A DNA stretch of 64,000 nucleotides from Thuidium tamariscinum (Eukaryota; Streptophyta; Bryopsida; Hypnales; Thuidiaceae), in contig OX344749.2 in the NCBI GenBank assembly GCA_947034885.2, positions 11,547,501-11,611,500 of the forward strand, read 5' to 3'. Positions 11,385-26,300 of the stretch are shown piece by piece (positions within the stretch are counted from its first letter, which is position 1; each line of letters begins with the position of its first letter). The notes beneath the pieces are model-generated. The model saw nothing but the letters and a program-made list of their open reading frames with translations. It did not search any database and was not told the DNA's origin. Made by a program: the position numbers and the translations under genes.

Positions 11385-14300
11385 ATGTCTCCCTCTGCGG
11401 AAGACTCCGTTGATCCTCTACTCGTCGCTGCTGCTCGCGATGCCTCCTCTGCCTCCACCAAGCACCGCATCGCCCTCTTCCAAAATCTCTCCCAAAATCT
11501 TCCAGGTGCATTCCCTCTCCTCTCCTCTCTTCTTCCTTCTTATATCTCCATTTGATGCCTGCAGTCGTAATTCACTGGCTGATTATCACAACCTCCCCAC
11601 GTTTTCTTGGAATGAATTGTTATCGGTGGGGCCACTTGACCGGGGGATTTCATCGTTCATCTGCTCCTGTATTGAGCATACGCTTTGGGAGCATGTGCAT
11701 TTGCTTATTGGATTGACGAGCTGATTGATTATAGAGAGCTGTCTAGCTTATGGATAAGAATTTGGCCTGATCAGTGACGCAATTGTTGAGTATGGCACTC
11801 TCTGGTAGCAAGTCTGTACTGATATATAGTCGTGTTTGCCTCTGATTTCTTTGATCCTACGTCTGAGACAAAATTTCGAGCTGATGATGGATTAAGATCG
11901 TCTCCTTTGATTCCGAGAATTTCTTACTCTACTGATTACAATTGAGTTGCCTCTCGGATTCAAGCTGCCTTTGGAGGCCATTTAGGATTTCCGGAATGAC
12001 CTGAGTGAAGTGATATATTTGATCGAGTGGGATAAGACCTTGGTGAATGAATGCTTGATATTGCACCCACGCCCTAGGCTTGCACATGCCGATGTTCCTG
12101 GACTTTGCACTAGTGTATGCTTTTGCTGCCAATCTGGTTTACTTGGAAAATGCGGTAATCATTGATTTTTAGCTTGAGAGAATTCATATTTCTTGTAAAG
12201 TTGTTCCGCAGTAACCTGATTGTCATGGTATGTGGCTGCAGAAGGGAATTTTAATAGGGACGCAGCAGAAGTAGTTGACGTCATTTTTTCAACAGTCCCT
12301 CTGTACGACGACCGGCATTCGCAGGCAGCTGTGGTGAACTTAATAACTAGGGGTTTGAAAGAATCATCTTTCGTGAAAGTGTTTGCAGGTGCTCTAGTGC
12401 AGAATATTGAAAAATCTTATAGGAATAGCAGTGACGCAGTGAGACTGAAGTTACTGAGATGGTCTTGCCTACTTGTTGCTCGAGTGCCAACTCTGCTTTC
12501 TGCGAAGTCTGCCTTCTGCAGGCTTGCTGCCGGGCAGGGATTCTTGCTTTCATTCCTTTATCAAGGTCCAGTTCGATTACGAAGAGCAACTGGGCATATT
12601 TTCACTCATTATTTATCCAATGTGCGTACACCTCACTCCCGATATGACCATCTGCTCGTGCGTCCCTTTACTCGGAAGAAGTTGTGTTTGATCAGTTTTG
12701 ATAGTACTGCAGTTCCTACAGTCCTCTGATTCCTTCCAAATGCATTTTTTCTTGCAGGTTAGAGGTGCGTTGGAGTGTTACATTGCCGAGTTTGAGAGCT
12801 TCCCTCTGGAAAGCAATTGTGGTATCATGAAGTCACTTCTTGTTTTTTGCTCTCGAAATCAATCCCTGTTAGATGCTCACAAGGTAATTTTTCTTCAAAG
12901 ATACGTGATAAGTTTGAATTTTGTTTCTTCAAAACGTTGAAGTGAGGTTTGTAGTCATCTACTGTAGTTAACATCTTGTTCGAAGATGTTCTCCGCATCC
13001 GTATTCGTTTTTACTGTCTTTCGTCTGTGTATTCAACTTCTAGAAGCTATCGTAGTCGCGAAGAATACTCATGCTGTTTTTGGATTTCAACAATTCTCCG
13101 GAGTTGTTTGGGGCTTAGTAAGAGGAGTTGTATAACGTTCTCGACGCTGTAGGAGAGGTGTTCTGACTATTTTGGATTCTACTTCCGCGCAGGCCTGGTT
13201 CTTACAGTCATATTTGAAGCTGGTCTTCACTTCTACAAACAGGAAGCCGGTGAGAGCTCTGAGTGAAGCCTTTCAGCCATTGCTTGAGCAATTATCACAT
13301 GACGATTTTGGAAAGACTATTTTGCCCAATGCTATCAAGATGCTGAAACGAAATCCAGAGCTGGTGATGGAAGCATTTGGTCTTCTGTTGACATACACTA
13401 ACTTAGACCTTAGTCAATACTCTGGAGAGATACTTCCACCAATCTTAATTCAGGCTCGCCACAGTGATGAGACTCGAAGAAAGGAATCTCTTCAACTATT
13501 AACTCAACTGGTCGTCCATTCCAGTGACTTGGACACAATTGCAGCTATGTTCCAGTCTGTGAAAGCTTTACTAGCAGGTGGATTTTACCTCTTCCTTGCA
13601 CCCTATGTAACACGATTAGCATTGTTCTCTATAGTTTGAAAGTGCTCATGGTAGTGTACGGGATGTTAGGACAGTTGATGTTTTTAGGAAAGTCTTGTGT
13701 CAAGTATGGGTGATCGTCGAGATAGGTGCCAAGTTTTTCTATTTGAGACGACTATTTGCTCCTTGAAAGTGCTTTGCGACCTACTTTTCTTCCAGGAGTC
13801 GAAGGAAAACTCGTACAAGCATATCAGAGAGTGGCAATGATCAGCATACTCCATATTCTGTCAAGTGTTCATGGGGGAAAATCTTTTGCTTCACTTGCGT
13901 CTACCTCAGCTGTATACCTGATGTCCGTTTATAAGGATGATGGTAGGTTTTTGTTTGTTTTCTTGTTTTGGTCTGGTTTTTAATTTGAAGAATGAAATTG
14001 ATATTTTGTTAACGTAAATGTGGTATTCTGCTTGTGATTCTGGAATTCGGACTGCATAATGCTTGGAGTACATAACCTTTGTCATGTACGTGCCAGGTAA
14101 TGAAGAGGTGCGGGTTGCAATTTTAGCAGCATTGGGTGCCTGGCTTTCAAGGACTGCATCCAGCAGCCCTCCAGAGTGCATCAAGTTTTTCAGTCTTGGT
14201 CTCAAAGAGAAGGACACCCTCCGTCGAGCTCATCTCCGGTGTCTGAGACTAGCATTTCAAAACAGTGATATATTGACTGAGGTTCGTGTCTTCGTCATAG

Positions 14301-17300
14301 TATGAGTAACGCGAGTTGTTTTCTGATGCATTTTTTGTATTTTCACATATTTTTGATGCGGAATCGGTACAGTCTGTGACAGGCACTGACTTGTGTATCG
14401 TGCGTGATGTGGGCACGTGTGCAGATGTTGGACTTGACGGAGCCATTGGTGCAGTTGATCAAGACTGGCGCTGGAAAACCTGCTTTGCGGGTTGATGCAA
14501 TTTGTTCCTTCTTGCTCGTGTCCAAAATTGCAGCAGTTCATACCAAAGCTAGTGAGTTGCGTCTTGCGTTTTTGCCTTCGTTAGGTTGGTCGCGTCTGAA
14601 CGAAATGATGGCAAAAGGACTGCATCTTACACTACTTGTCTCTATCTTCTTTATCTGCTATTTGAAATGCTGGTGTAATTTGTGTAGTTCTCTCGCAGCT
14701 GAGGCTTGATTGAAGTGTCTTACCCGTAACGCTGTGATTACTTGAAGCGGTACACCAAATTTCATTGTCTTTTTTGCTCACTTCATTGGTTACCCGATCC
14801 CTTTACATTACGGCACTGTATTAGGAGGGTAGAACTAATTCAAAGAAAGTATCCTTTGGAATGATGTTTGAACTGAGTATCTCGGTTTTCTGCTAGTCAA
14901 CCACAGCAGAAAGAAGCTGTTTGATTTTAAGGAATCATCCTGCTGAAGCACAGAATTGATCGCATTTTCAGCAACTCCAGGTGATAAGCAATCAGGAATA
15001 ACGAGGGTTTTCTACTGACCTTAATGATGGAGCATGTGTTCTCAGGTGATATACTCGTAAAAGAGAGGATGTGGGATCTCTTACTGGATAGAAATTCAAC
15101 TCTTGCGACTTCGTCACTGGTGACTACCTTTTTCATATTTGTGCTCATTCGTCGATTATCGTTTATGTGATTTTTGTACGTCAAATTGTTTAGATTTGTT
15201 TGTTGGTTTTGAAGTTGATTTTGATCTGATCTCTTTGATTTGAAGCATGCATACTATGCAGGGATCAGCAGCCATCTATCAGAATACTTCCTATCTATCG
15301 CAAATTTAACTAATCATTTTTTTTTTAAATAGGTTGCTAAGCTGGTGGCGGAAGACTGTGTGATCCTGACTGAGCTGGTTGAAGTGGTTCTTCTTCAACA
15401 CTCGAGCAGGTACAATTTAGATCTTTTATATTTCTTGCTTAGCAACGCATTGGATAGTCTTGCAATCCTGATTTTCTTTCAGTCGTGTTTGATGTGAGAG
15501 ATTTAAAAGCTTTTGAAAGTTGTCATGTGCACAATTTAAAGATTTATACTGCCTGTTCTCGTATATGGGGTTATGGTATACATGAATTCTCCAGGTATGA
15601 TTAGTTTACAGGTATGATCAGTGGTTGATATGCTATTTTAACAATTTTACATCTGGGGACTTGGTTAACAGGATATTGGCACATCCTGACGGGATGACAA
15701 CTCTTTCTAAGGTACTGAAAAATCTTTGTCATTTGTTATTGGATCCGCCCCTTGTTGCTAGATGGCATTCATAGGGTTTGTGAGACCCTAGATCAATTTT
15801 GTAATCCTAATTATTTTTTATGCCATGCTCCTCCTGCTGATTCGATGTTTTGAAATATTTGCCATGCGACAACTGCAGTTACTGGTCAACATTCTGTGGC
15901 ATCCAACTTTAGTTGCACGGAAAGCCGCTGAAGGTGTAGTGCTTCGTGCTCAAAAAGCAGATGATTTCTTTTCGGAATCACTTTTTGATGCATTGAGTAT
16001 AGAAGTTAGCACATTTGGAGAGCAACTTTTTCTCCTCAAGAACAGGTAAACTCTATCTTCAGCCCTGGTACCGAGGGTTTCAATTGGGCTAGTTATTAAG
16101 ACTTGGGCTTTAGGTCCAGCTCTTTTTCCCTTATCAGAGTTCAGTACTAGTGTTAGTAATCTTGACCAGTATTGCTTATCAATTGTATGTGTCGCCACCG
16201 CTTTTCTGAATAATCGACTTGTGGCAACTATATGGCAGTGATGCTGGAGAGTCCTTGGGCGGCGCTAGTGTGAATATTATTCCTAATCCCAATCTGCTGG
16301 CCAAGACTCTTTTGATCGTCTCATTCACTTCTTTGGCTGAAAAACCTGCACATTGTGCTCGACTACTGCTCTTGTCTCATAATCCTTGTATCGCGACAGG
16401 TCGTTCTAAAGATGTCATTTGGAATGTAAGTTCAATTTATTACTATCTTGGTTATTCTTCTTGTGGGTCTCCTCCTCCCTTGATTGCGTGATCTATATCC
16501 GACGTAATGTCTCGTTTTCTCGTATACTAACTCTTGTTTTCAATTTGATTCAATTATCATTCGGGTGATTGTTGTCTTTTCATGTCGTGGTAGTTTGTTT
16601 TCTTACAAAATCATGGAATGTCTTACCTGATTGCTACGGCGTTTCTGTGAAAATCTCCTTTTTGAGACGAACTGTTTTCCTTATTAGACTGGGTTTAATC
16701 TTATGTACTTATGCCATCCTGTTAATGCAGACTGTTTGTCGAAAAATGACGAGGCTTGGTTTGGATATGTCCAACAGTCTGGCTTCTGATCCAGTGACTG
16801 TCTGTGAGGTGAGCTGTGTAGAATTGTATGACGGTTTTATTTATTCCCGGAGTATTTATTTCTGGGAGTGTCCTAGTTTTTGATTCATGGTTCTCTGTTG
16901 ATATATTTGAAGTGTGGTTAATCTGTGAACGATTACAGGTCCTCCTTGGATCTTCAGGGCTGGTTAGCACAAATACATCAGAGTCGCAAGCGGCTATGTT
17001 TTCTCTTGAAACTGCCATGAGGGTGCTTCCAGATAGTTTTTTCCCGGCTTTTATTCAAGTATGACTGTGCAACCTTTATACAACTTGACAATCTTGTTAC
17101 ATTAGCTTTACGATTTGGGGCTGTTATTTAACCCAATTACTTCAATGTCTGACAGGCGTTTATGTCAAGGAATTTGTAGTAGTCTCGGTGCTTTGTTTCA
17201 TTGCTCCGCAAGTCGTTCTAAGCAATTCTCTGTTGCAAAATGCTGATATGTTGATGTGCGCAATTGTTTATAGAAAATGGACATTCTTGGGGATCGCAAG

Positions 17301-20300
17301 CTTCATGATTCTTTATCTTCACTAGATATCAAGGTTTTTTTGCTGCACTCACTTGAATTTGAAATCTTGATGACTGGGCTTGTGTTGATTATCACTTTCA
17401 GTTTTAATAGTGTTTCAATCCTCAATTGATGGCTGAAATCCTTTTCTTTGCAATATTTCTGGGAGGACAGTGGATTTTTTCCAATCGCTCGTCTACCTGG
17501 TTTAATTTTTATCATTCTAATTTAGTACTTTGACAACAAAAGAATACTCTAGTGGGGCAATATAGACTGGAAATATTCCTAGACTATATATTCATGTGAC
17601 TGGATTGGTGATACTGGTGGCTAATTTCTTGTCACTCGATACATGCTTCTACTGCGACATGTAATAGGTTATACCTTAAACAATATGGTTGTTGTTTTGC
17701 TTCTTTTCTGTGTTTATTTTATGATCCTTTACTTTTCCAGATATTCAATACGGAGGAAGGGACGCTATCTACCGAGCTTGGTGTCTATGTTGCAGAAACT
17801 GTGACGGACAAAAATGTCAGAGGTGCAAGGGGACGCTTTAAAATGTACGACGATGACGAGGTATTTTCTCTTTCTGTGTTGTCCTCTCCAAAATTATGAA
17901 CAAGTGTTGCACCAGTTGTCCACCTGCGTAAGAGAAGGCGGGTATTCAACTGCACCACATTCTCAAGAACTTTATGGTTGATAATGGTGAACTAGAGCTT
18001 CAGTTGCCATTGTCAGCATACAGTGCACCAGTTCCTCTTGATTCCACAATTCCGAGAATTATGTAGTAAGATAGTTGTTCCTACGTTGTGGGAATCTGTT
18101 TTGGACGATATTTTAATCTGATCTTGAATGATGATCTCTTTAGTGATAAGGATCATGTTTCTTTGTTTGTCTATGTGGTCTGTTTGTAATGATGTGCTGC
18201 GTCTTGAAATTAATGTCGAATGTCAATCTTTGACTAGTCAGGCTCTTGTCGATTTGAATTTGATGTATTTAGCTGTTCTCGCGTCATTGACTTGGCCTAT
18301 GATCCGACTCTGCTGATATTACTATTGTCGTACTTAACATGCAATTGATTTTGCAAACGTCTTGTTATTACAGGACGTAGTGAAACCTTCGCCCATTTCG
18401 CGACAGTTTGACAATGGAAAGAAAGATGCCTCGAAGGCAGTGAAGAAGTCAAGTAAGTTGAGCTTTAAGTTATTAGTTTTCTGACACTTTGTTGGGGTTA
18501 AAATTTGGAGGTAATTGTTAAATGTATTTCAAATATAACAAGAATAACTTTTATAATTTTCTTACTGTGACATGTTTTTCTTGGCAGTTTCTTTCTCAAA
18601 AGTTAGACATTTAAGCGAATGAATTTACTGGAATTCGTGTTGACTGCATATATCTGGAATCTTTTTCAATTATTTTATGGTCGGTTTGCAGGCGAATCTG
18701 ATAAATCCAGGTCCGCAAAGGAGGAAGCACGAGAACTTAAACTTCAGGAAGAGTCTGCTGTTCGTAAAAGTGTGGAGGCAATAAAGAGAAAACTCTCAAT
18801 AGTGTTGAAAGCTCTAGGTTCGGTTGCTGTTGCAAATCCAGCAAAGACACATGAACAACTCCCTGCTTTGGTGAGGTTTATATACGTTCGCTTTTCTTTG
18901 CTCCTGTTGGGTAGTTTGCCTTAATTTTTGAAAATGACGTAATTTCAACTCGTTATTAATTGCAAGCGACTGTTTCAACATAGGGAACCTCACCTATGCC
19001 CTACCCCACCCCACCCTACCCCGTATGGTATCGTTCGGATATGCGTGGCTGAACCGTTTTCACTGAATTTTGCAGGTAGATCGTGTCTTTCCCTTACTCA
19101 AGTCACCTTTAGTTAGTGCTGAGGCATATCACACCGTAGAAAAGCTGGCCAGCTGTGTGGCAGCTCCAAGGGGCATGGGTGCAGATATTGCAGCATCTCT
19201 GAGAATGGTAGCAACAGATTCCGTTTTGGTTGAGTTACAAGCTCCCGTGATGTCTTCCGTTACGGACAAAATTCAGAAGCCAGGTGTGGTGGACAGAGTG
19301 GTCACTAGTCTTGTGCAAGCTTGTAAAAACGGACCGCTTCCTCCTCCATCATTTAGTGTTCTTTATCCTGTAAGTGTTCTTAGCTATAAAGCTTTGTACA
19401 TGAATAAGTTAGGACTCTTGTCTTTCAGTGCATTTCATTTGGAAACATTGTGAAATTCTTGAAGGTGATGAATGTTTCTAGACTGGTATGGTGCGTTTGG
19501 GGCATCTTGGAATCATATTTTGAATGAATGAAAATCGTATCATGACCTTCTCATGATTTCGATGTTCTCCTAGGTGCTGGAGCAAGTTTTATTAGCTGAA
19601 CAGAAGACAAGACTACATGATGATGTGCTTGCTGTGCTGACTCTTCACACGTCCCCACGAATTCCACTACCTCGGACACAAATGCTATCTGTAAGTTAGT
19701 GTATAGTCTACTGGAATCGTTTTATTTGTGAATGTTTGCAATGTGGTAGATCATAGATAATCACATTTTGGTCAGATCCATGTAGACTTAGGATGTGAAC
19801 ATACGTGGGTACCATTATCGGATCGCCTGGGAATTGATGAATGAAACTTGAAATTTTTCTTGACCCTTCTGTCTTGATGGCTGCAGGTTCTGTACCATTT
19901 GCTAGGCTGTGTTCCAGCATATCATGCTAAAATTATACCTTTGCTGAACGAGCTGTGTGAAGGATTGGAAACTCAGGACCTGGCCAAGGTATTGCATTGA
20001 TGATGCTTGTTGTCTAATAGACTCAGGATTACTCTTTTCCTTTCCAGGTATACCTTTTGTTTGCTTTAGAGTTGTACTGACATGCTTTGGGACCGTTGGA
20101 CTGACCCTTAGGCTCTCAGTGGTTTGTACTCGGAGTTTGTCATCGTGCGTATTGCATGCTTAAATGCTGTCAAACATGTTCCTTCTCTTGGGCGCAAGAA
20201 GACTAAGGAAGAATCTACGGTTATAACATTACTTTGGATGGCATTGTATGACCCTGACAAGGTAATGCTTACTCTTGTTCGAATGCTTACCTTGTTTCTG

Positions 20301-23300
20301 CTTTTCTTGGTTTACTTGATGGGATGATTTATGCAGTTATTGCATGCGAGCTATTTTACCAGATGGATTGTGTTGTGGTGATAGTCAGTCGCAGAGGTTG
20401 CAGAAGAAGTTTGGGACTTCTCTGGTTATGAGTTACAATCAGACTATGCCAAAGGGCTCACGGTTGCGCTTGCACATGTCAATGGGAATGTACGCCAAGC
20501 AGCAGCCGAAGCCATTGCTGCAGGAATGTATGAGTTTCCAGCCACTGTGCAGGTAGGTTCATATTTTCTTTTCTTAATTCTGCTCCCGCCTATCGATGTT
20601 TTCAAGTTTAATTTTACACCACAAAATGTGCAGGTTTACTATATTAATGGGGAAATACTGAGGTGTTTGTTTGGCAGGAAGCCCTGGGTTTAGCGTTTGC
20701 ATTGTACCAGAAGGAGCTACCTATCATTCGCAGTGAACTTGATACAACTTGGTATGGGAGGCATGGCGTGGGATTATTATTGCATGCAGCTGCTGATGTC
20801 CTCACTCAGAAAGACTTAGAAACTATCATAAAGTTCCTTATATCTCGAGCTCTGGTATGTGATTCTCTTGGTATTAGGACTCTAATTTTGCTTGCTGTTT
20901 TGGCGCTGGGCATTCGCACTAGAAGCTGAGAATCTCTAAATACGTTTTCCTCACATTCTGCAAAATCTGCAGGCAGATACCAATCAGTTAGTGAGGGCGA
21001 AGATGGTAGAGGCTGGAGTGGCTATCATAGACAAGCAAGGCAGTGAAAATGTTCGTCTTTTGCTGCCAATCCTTGAGGATCATCTCGATAAGAAGGTATG
21101 GCTTCTTTCCGTTCTAGTATGTGTATCTTGATCTCTATTAGGCGTTTATCATCTTGTCGGAGTATCATTATATTTATGATACAGTAGATCTTGTGAGCAC
21201 AATTCCTAGTATGTCTTTGTTACATGAGGGCATCTAGCTGAGACAAGCTGTTTTTCGTTTACATCTGCTTCATGTTACCTGAGATGTTTCCACATTTGTC
21301 CGAGCGTGGTTCACCTTACGGCGCGAGGGTCCAATTCTACGTGCATGTTTTAGCTATTGAGGATTTTTGTTATATCTTGGGACTACGAAACGTGCTGAAA
21401 ACTGTAATGTCTTTCAGGCAGCCGATGAAGAACGGTATGATTTGGTACGGGAGGGAGTGATAATTTTCATGGGTGCTCTTGCGAAACATCTGTCGCTGGT
21501 ATGACCTTTCTTTGAGAATAGTTAGTCGTTGTTGATAAAATAGTTCACCTCATAAATTCCTTCGCATCAGAAGGCCAAAGCTCTCCGAAAGATCCCTGTT
21601 CCAAACACAATTCGAAGATGATTTGATGAATTTTTAAATTTTTGAGAATCAAACCAATAGATCTTTAGTTAATTTGTGAAAGTATATGTTTGTCTTTAAC
21701 CGATTCCGAGATCAGAGTGCTCAAAGACCGAGTATTTGTCGAAGGCGCAATTTTATCTTTTAAGATTTAAGAAAAAAAATTGAACGTATTCCATAACTTG
21801 AGCCACTTCCACAATTATGTTGGAGAACTAAATTGAGAATGTATGGGAAATATCCCAAGAAGATATCTTTTAATATTCATTTTTTAAATTTATCAAGTAT
21901 ATAGAGTTACTATTGTAGTAAAAAAAGTAAATTGCTTGTCGCTCTAACATGGAACTGATCATATTAATTCCAACGGTGGTAATGTTTTAGCAAGCCGTAG
22001 AACCTTGTGAACCTCTGTTTTGTGAAAATTGTAAAAATTGAATTCTGATGTTATTTTTCTCCTATCTCCTTTTTATCTTTTACCTCATTCATAATTATGG
22101 AATTAATCAAAGCGTCACTTGTATCCGCAGATCCCACTCAAATTGTTTTTTTAACTGTGTTGAAATCACAAAATAATGTTGGAACCTTCAAACCTTTTCC
22201 AGTACTTAACGGAGCTCATGAAACAAGCTTCCTATGAAGATCGTATCCCGTAGAAATCCTCAAAAAACAAATGAGAAATACAAAGCTTGAAATAGGGACT
22301 GTAGAGATTTAATAAAAAAACAAAACTGTCATTAGAAGATTTAGGGGTTAATTTTCGGATACTTTTTTGTCTAAATTTTGACTAAATTTGTCGACACATA
22401 TATTGCTAGAATGGTTCGCTCATGAGTTATATTTTGGCTTTGCAGGATGATTCAAACGTTTCAATTATCTTAGACAGGCTGCTTGAGGTTTTGAACACAC
22501 CATCGGAAGCTGTGCAGCGTGCTGTATCAGACTGCTTGCCTGCCTTGATGCCATCTCAAAAGGCATGCTTTTTTGTCCTTTCTAAGAGTGCACTTCACCA
22601 TCAGATATTTTGTCATTAACTAGACTTACCAGTTGTATGAGTATGGTACAATAAGCAATTAGCGTGATCCATGGGCCCGCGAAGGTTATTTACGTCAAGT
22701 CATTGCAATTTGGGTTCGGATTTTGCGGTGCTTGTTTACATTAACTCTTCATGCTAAATTTCTACAATCTATCAGTACTTCATGTCAGAGTTTGTGCTAC
22801 TAGCGGGTTTTCAGATGTGGTGAGATTGCTTCAAAGCTATATCTTTGTTCGTAGTCGTATGTTATCATCTTACAATCAGTTCACCCAGTCTCCCATTTCA
22901 ATGGAAATGCTTGCTTCATGCAAGCCTCTGTTTTTCCTTACCTGCGTTCGTGCACTACTTGCTGAATATCCTTGTTTGCTAAAGATTGCCGTCATTACCT
23001 GCAGGATAATGCATCAGTATTGGTGGCAAGTCTCTTGCAAAGACTAAGGGCCTCGGATAAGTATGGAGAGCGTAGAGGAGCTGCTTTTGGTTTGGCTGGC
23101 GTAGTCAAGGGATTTGGTCTTCCAAGTATAAAAAGATACAAGATCATGGAAGCTTTACGAGCAGGCGTTGATGATAAGTATGATTTCATTACCGGAGTTT
23201 GGAGAGACCCGATTTTTTATTTCTTAGCCTAATGCTTCATTTCCATTCAGCCTAATGCTTCACGTCTACTCACACATTTTGTACTTTATGCAGGACTTCA

Positions 23301-26300
23301 GCGAAGGCACGAGAAGGTGCACTCCTTGGTTTTGAATGCTTGTGTGAGAAGCTGGGTCGACTCTTTGAACCGTAAGACACCTCTTTACATTCATTTAAAT
23401 ATATGTTTTAAGTAATTAGTGTTACGACCCTTGTTGACTTTGTTCAAGTGCTGCTTGTAGCAAAGGTAATTAGGATTAGAGAGCCATTACTTTGGAATCA
23501 TTCCTATTTCAATGTGCATATACGATCTCCTTAGGTTGTCTTATGATTAAGGACTGTTTATGGTCACAAAGTTTTCTTGCATTTTCCTGAGATTAGGTGC
23601 TGACTTTCTTAGTCGTGACATCGGAAGTATCTTAACTCTATGGTAAGGGCAACTGTCTTCTTGCAGGTATGTGATCCACATCTTGCCAGTCCTCTTGATC
23701 TGCTTTTCAGATCCTGTTGTTGCTGTTCGAGATGCAACAAATGCAGCTGCCCGTGCTATTATGTCACAACTTAGTGGACCTGGTGTTAAGCTTGTTCTTC
23801 CAGCTTTGATGAAGGTTGTTGCATACCCTTGTTGGGTCTTCCTCTTTAGGATTTTAGTCATAAGTTCATTACTTTCTAGGTGACGGATAATGCAAACTAT
23901 CCGGCATTGTTTAATGAGTATGAACATATAGCCTTCAGTTCAATCTGACCCCTTGTAGGACTCTTGAATTTGAATTTGAGTCTCTGCCACGTGGCCTCAA
24001 ATTCACACTGTTATTGCAGGGTCTTGATGATAAAGCATGGCGCACCAAGCAAGGAAGTGTTCAAGTTCTTGGTGCAATGGCATTTTGTGCTCCGCGGCAA
24101 CTTTCTCATTGTTTACCCACAATAGTTCCCAAACTAAGCGAGGTACAAAAGAGTATTAATATAAATAATATGTGCTTCAGATCAGAAGTTATATTCTTTA
24201 CAGGCTCTCTATTCAGGTCATAGGTCGAGTGTAACGGTCGATTTCGACTTGGACATTGACGTGCCTTGCCTGTATCTAAATGTGAACAGGTTCTTACGGA
24301 TACTCATCCGAAAGTACAATCAGCTGCACAAACTGCATTGCAACAGGTACTCGGTTGTTACGACAACACTAGAATAACGTGTTTGAATTTGAAGCACATC
24401 TTGTTTCTACGAGGCCTTTGTTCTTGCAGTTGATTTTTGCCGTGATAGTTGCTGTCGGTCACTCTTTATGTAGTGTAATTGACCTGCTCTTAGAGTAGTT
24501 TGCTATTTGTTGTATCTGACGTCGTCTGATCTTTCAGGTTGGAAGCGTTATAAGGAACCCTGAGATAGCTGCATTAGTCCCTACCCTACTGATTTCTATT
24601 GCAGACCCAAATGAGCACACGAAAACATCTCTTGACCTTCTTTTGCAGGTATGCTTACAGATTGAGTCTTCCAAGAATTTTATCTTGTGTCATGCATAAC
24701 TGACCGTACGTCCTATTTCAATGAAAATTATGCTAGAGATTTGAGTCTGAATATTTTTCTATCACCTCATGGATTTGATAGTGTCTCTTCAAATGCAATA
24801 GAGGCGATTTGGTGGTTGTTTGATTTTGGCAGGTAAATGTATGTAGTTTATTTCATGGTTGTGAGAAATCTTTTGCAGTAAATTTTTTATTCGCTAATCT
24901 TAGTGGTCTGTTCCAGACTACATTTGTGAATTCAGTGGATGCACCATCATTGGCATTGCTCGTTCCAATTGTACATCGTGGATTGAGAGAGAGGAGTGCG
25001 GAGACTAAGAAAAAAGCTGCCCAAATTGTCGGAAACATGAGTTCTCTTGTCTCTGAACACAAAGACATGCTACCATACCTTAGTTTGCTACTCCCGGAAG
25101 TGAAAAAGGTTGGTTTATTTCTCATGGTTCTTGTGCGAACAAATTGCATCGAGTATTTTTATGTTTTCATTTCATACAGCACTTTCTGACTGCAATTTCT
25201 GTGTATGTAGGTTCTGGTTGACCCTATCCCTGAAGTGCGGACAGTTGCGTCAAGAGCTTTGGGCTCATTGATCAAAGGCATGGGAGATGAAAATTTCAAA
25301 GACCTCGTGCCTTGGCTTCTACAAACGTTGAAGTCCGAAACAAGCAGTGTAGAGAGATCTGGAGCTGCTCAAGGATTGAGTGAGGTATAGAGAATATCTT
25401 TGCTGCTATTTGTCTAGTGTATGTTTTCTGTCTTGAGTGTGATTGGTACACGCTTAGTGGCCTTTGGAGAGGTGAAGCTGTAGATATGCATACTCTTTGT
25501 GAGAATCCGCAACATGTGAATTTCTTTGTACATATTCTAATTAATTACTTCCGGTATTTCAAATATGTATCTTTTGCAGGTCCTTGCAGCTATGGGTACT
25601 GGCTACTTCGAATCACTACTACCAGATATTATAGCGAACTGTTCACACCAGCGACCTGCAGTCAGGGAGGGCTATCTGACACTTTTCAAGGTGAGTTTTG
25701 CACTTCGCTTGGTTCGCCTTAGAGTTTTTTTTGGTACAATTGATCATTCAAGGGTTCTGAAGCTGACGGTGTGTTTTGTGTTTTGTTTTATAGTATCTGC
25801 CCGTGGCTCTTGGACCAGTCTTTCAGAAATACCTTCAGACAGTACTACCAGCTATTCTTGATGGTCGGTTGATGCTTCCAAAACATTCTTACTATCCATC
25901 GGGATGCTTCTTAGCAGTGATTTTAAGTTATCATTTTATGTTTAAATCATGGTGAGAGGTTTCATAGAAGTGCTGAATAGGATTTGGCCAGGAGAAACTT
26001 TTGTTGAACTTAACTGAGAGTGGGATTGTATCAACTCAATATCACGTTTTGCCGCTACGAAAGCTTGTCTCTTTATGGTTTAGTTTTTATTAACATTGCG
26101 TGGTAATTGATATTGTAGGTCTTGCTGATGAAAATGAATCTGTACGGGACGCTGCTTTAAGTGCTGGGCACATTCTCGTGGAACACTATGCAGCATCGTA
26201 CGCGTTGAATTTTATCGCCGCTGGCGTTTCTGTTCTTGATATTTTTAATTGCTAGGTCAAAACATCCTGGAAGTTAGAATGAGTACTGCTTTCAATGGAT

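Noticed and set aside
20344..20556. ORF of 70 aa inside GCN1
   Set aside because: It is a different frame from true exon 23 (20385-20552), whose frame continues GCN1 homology.
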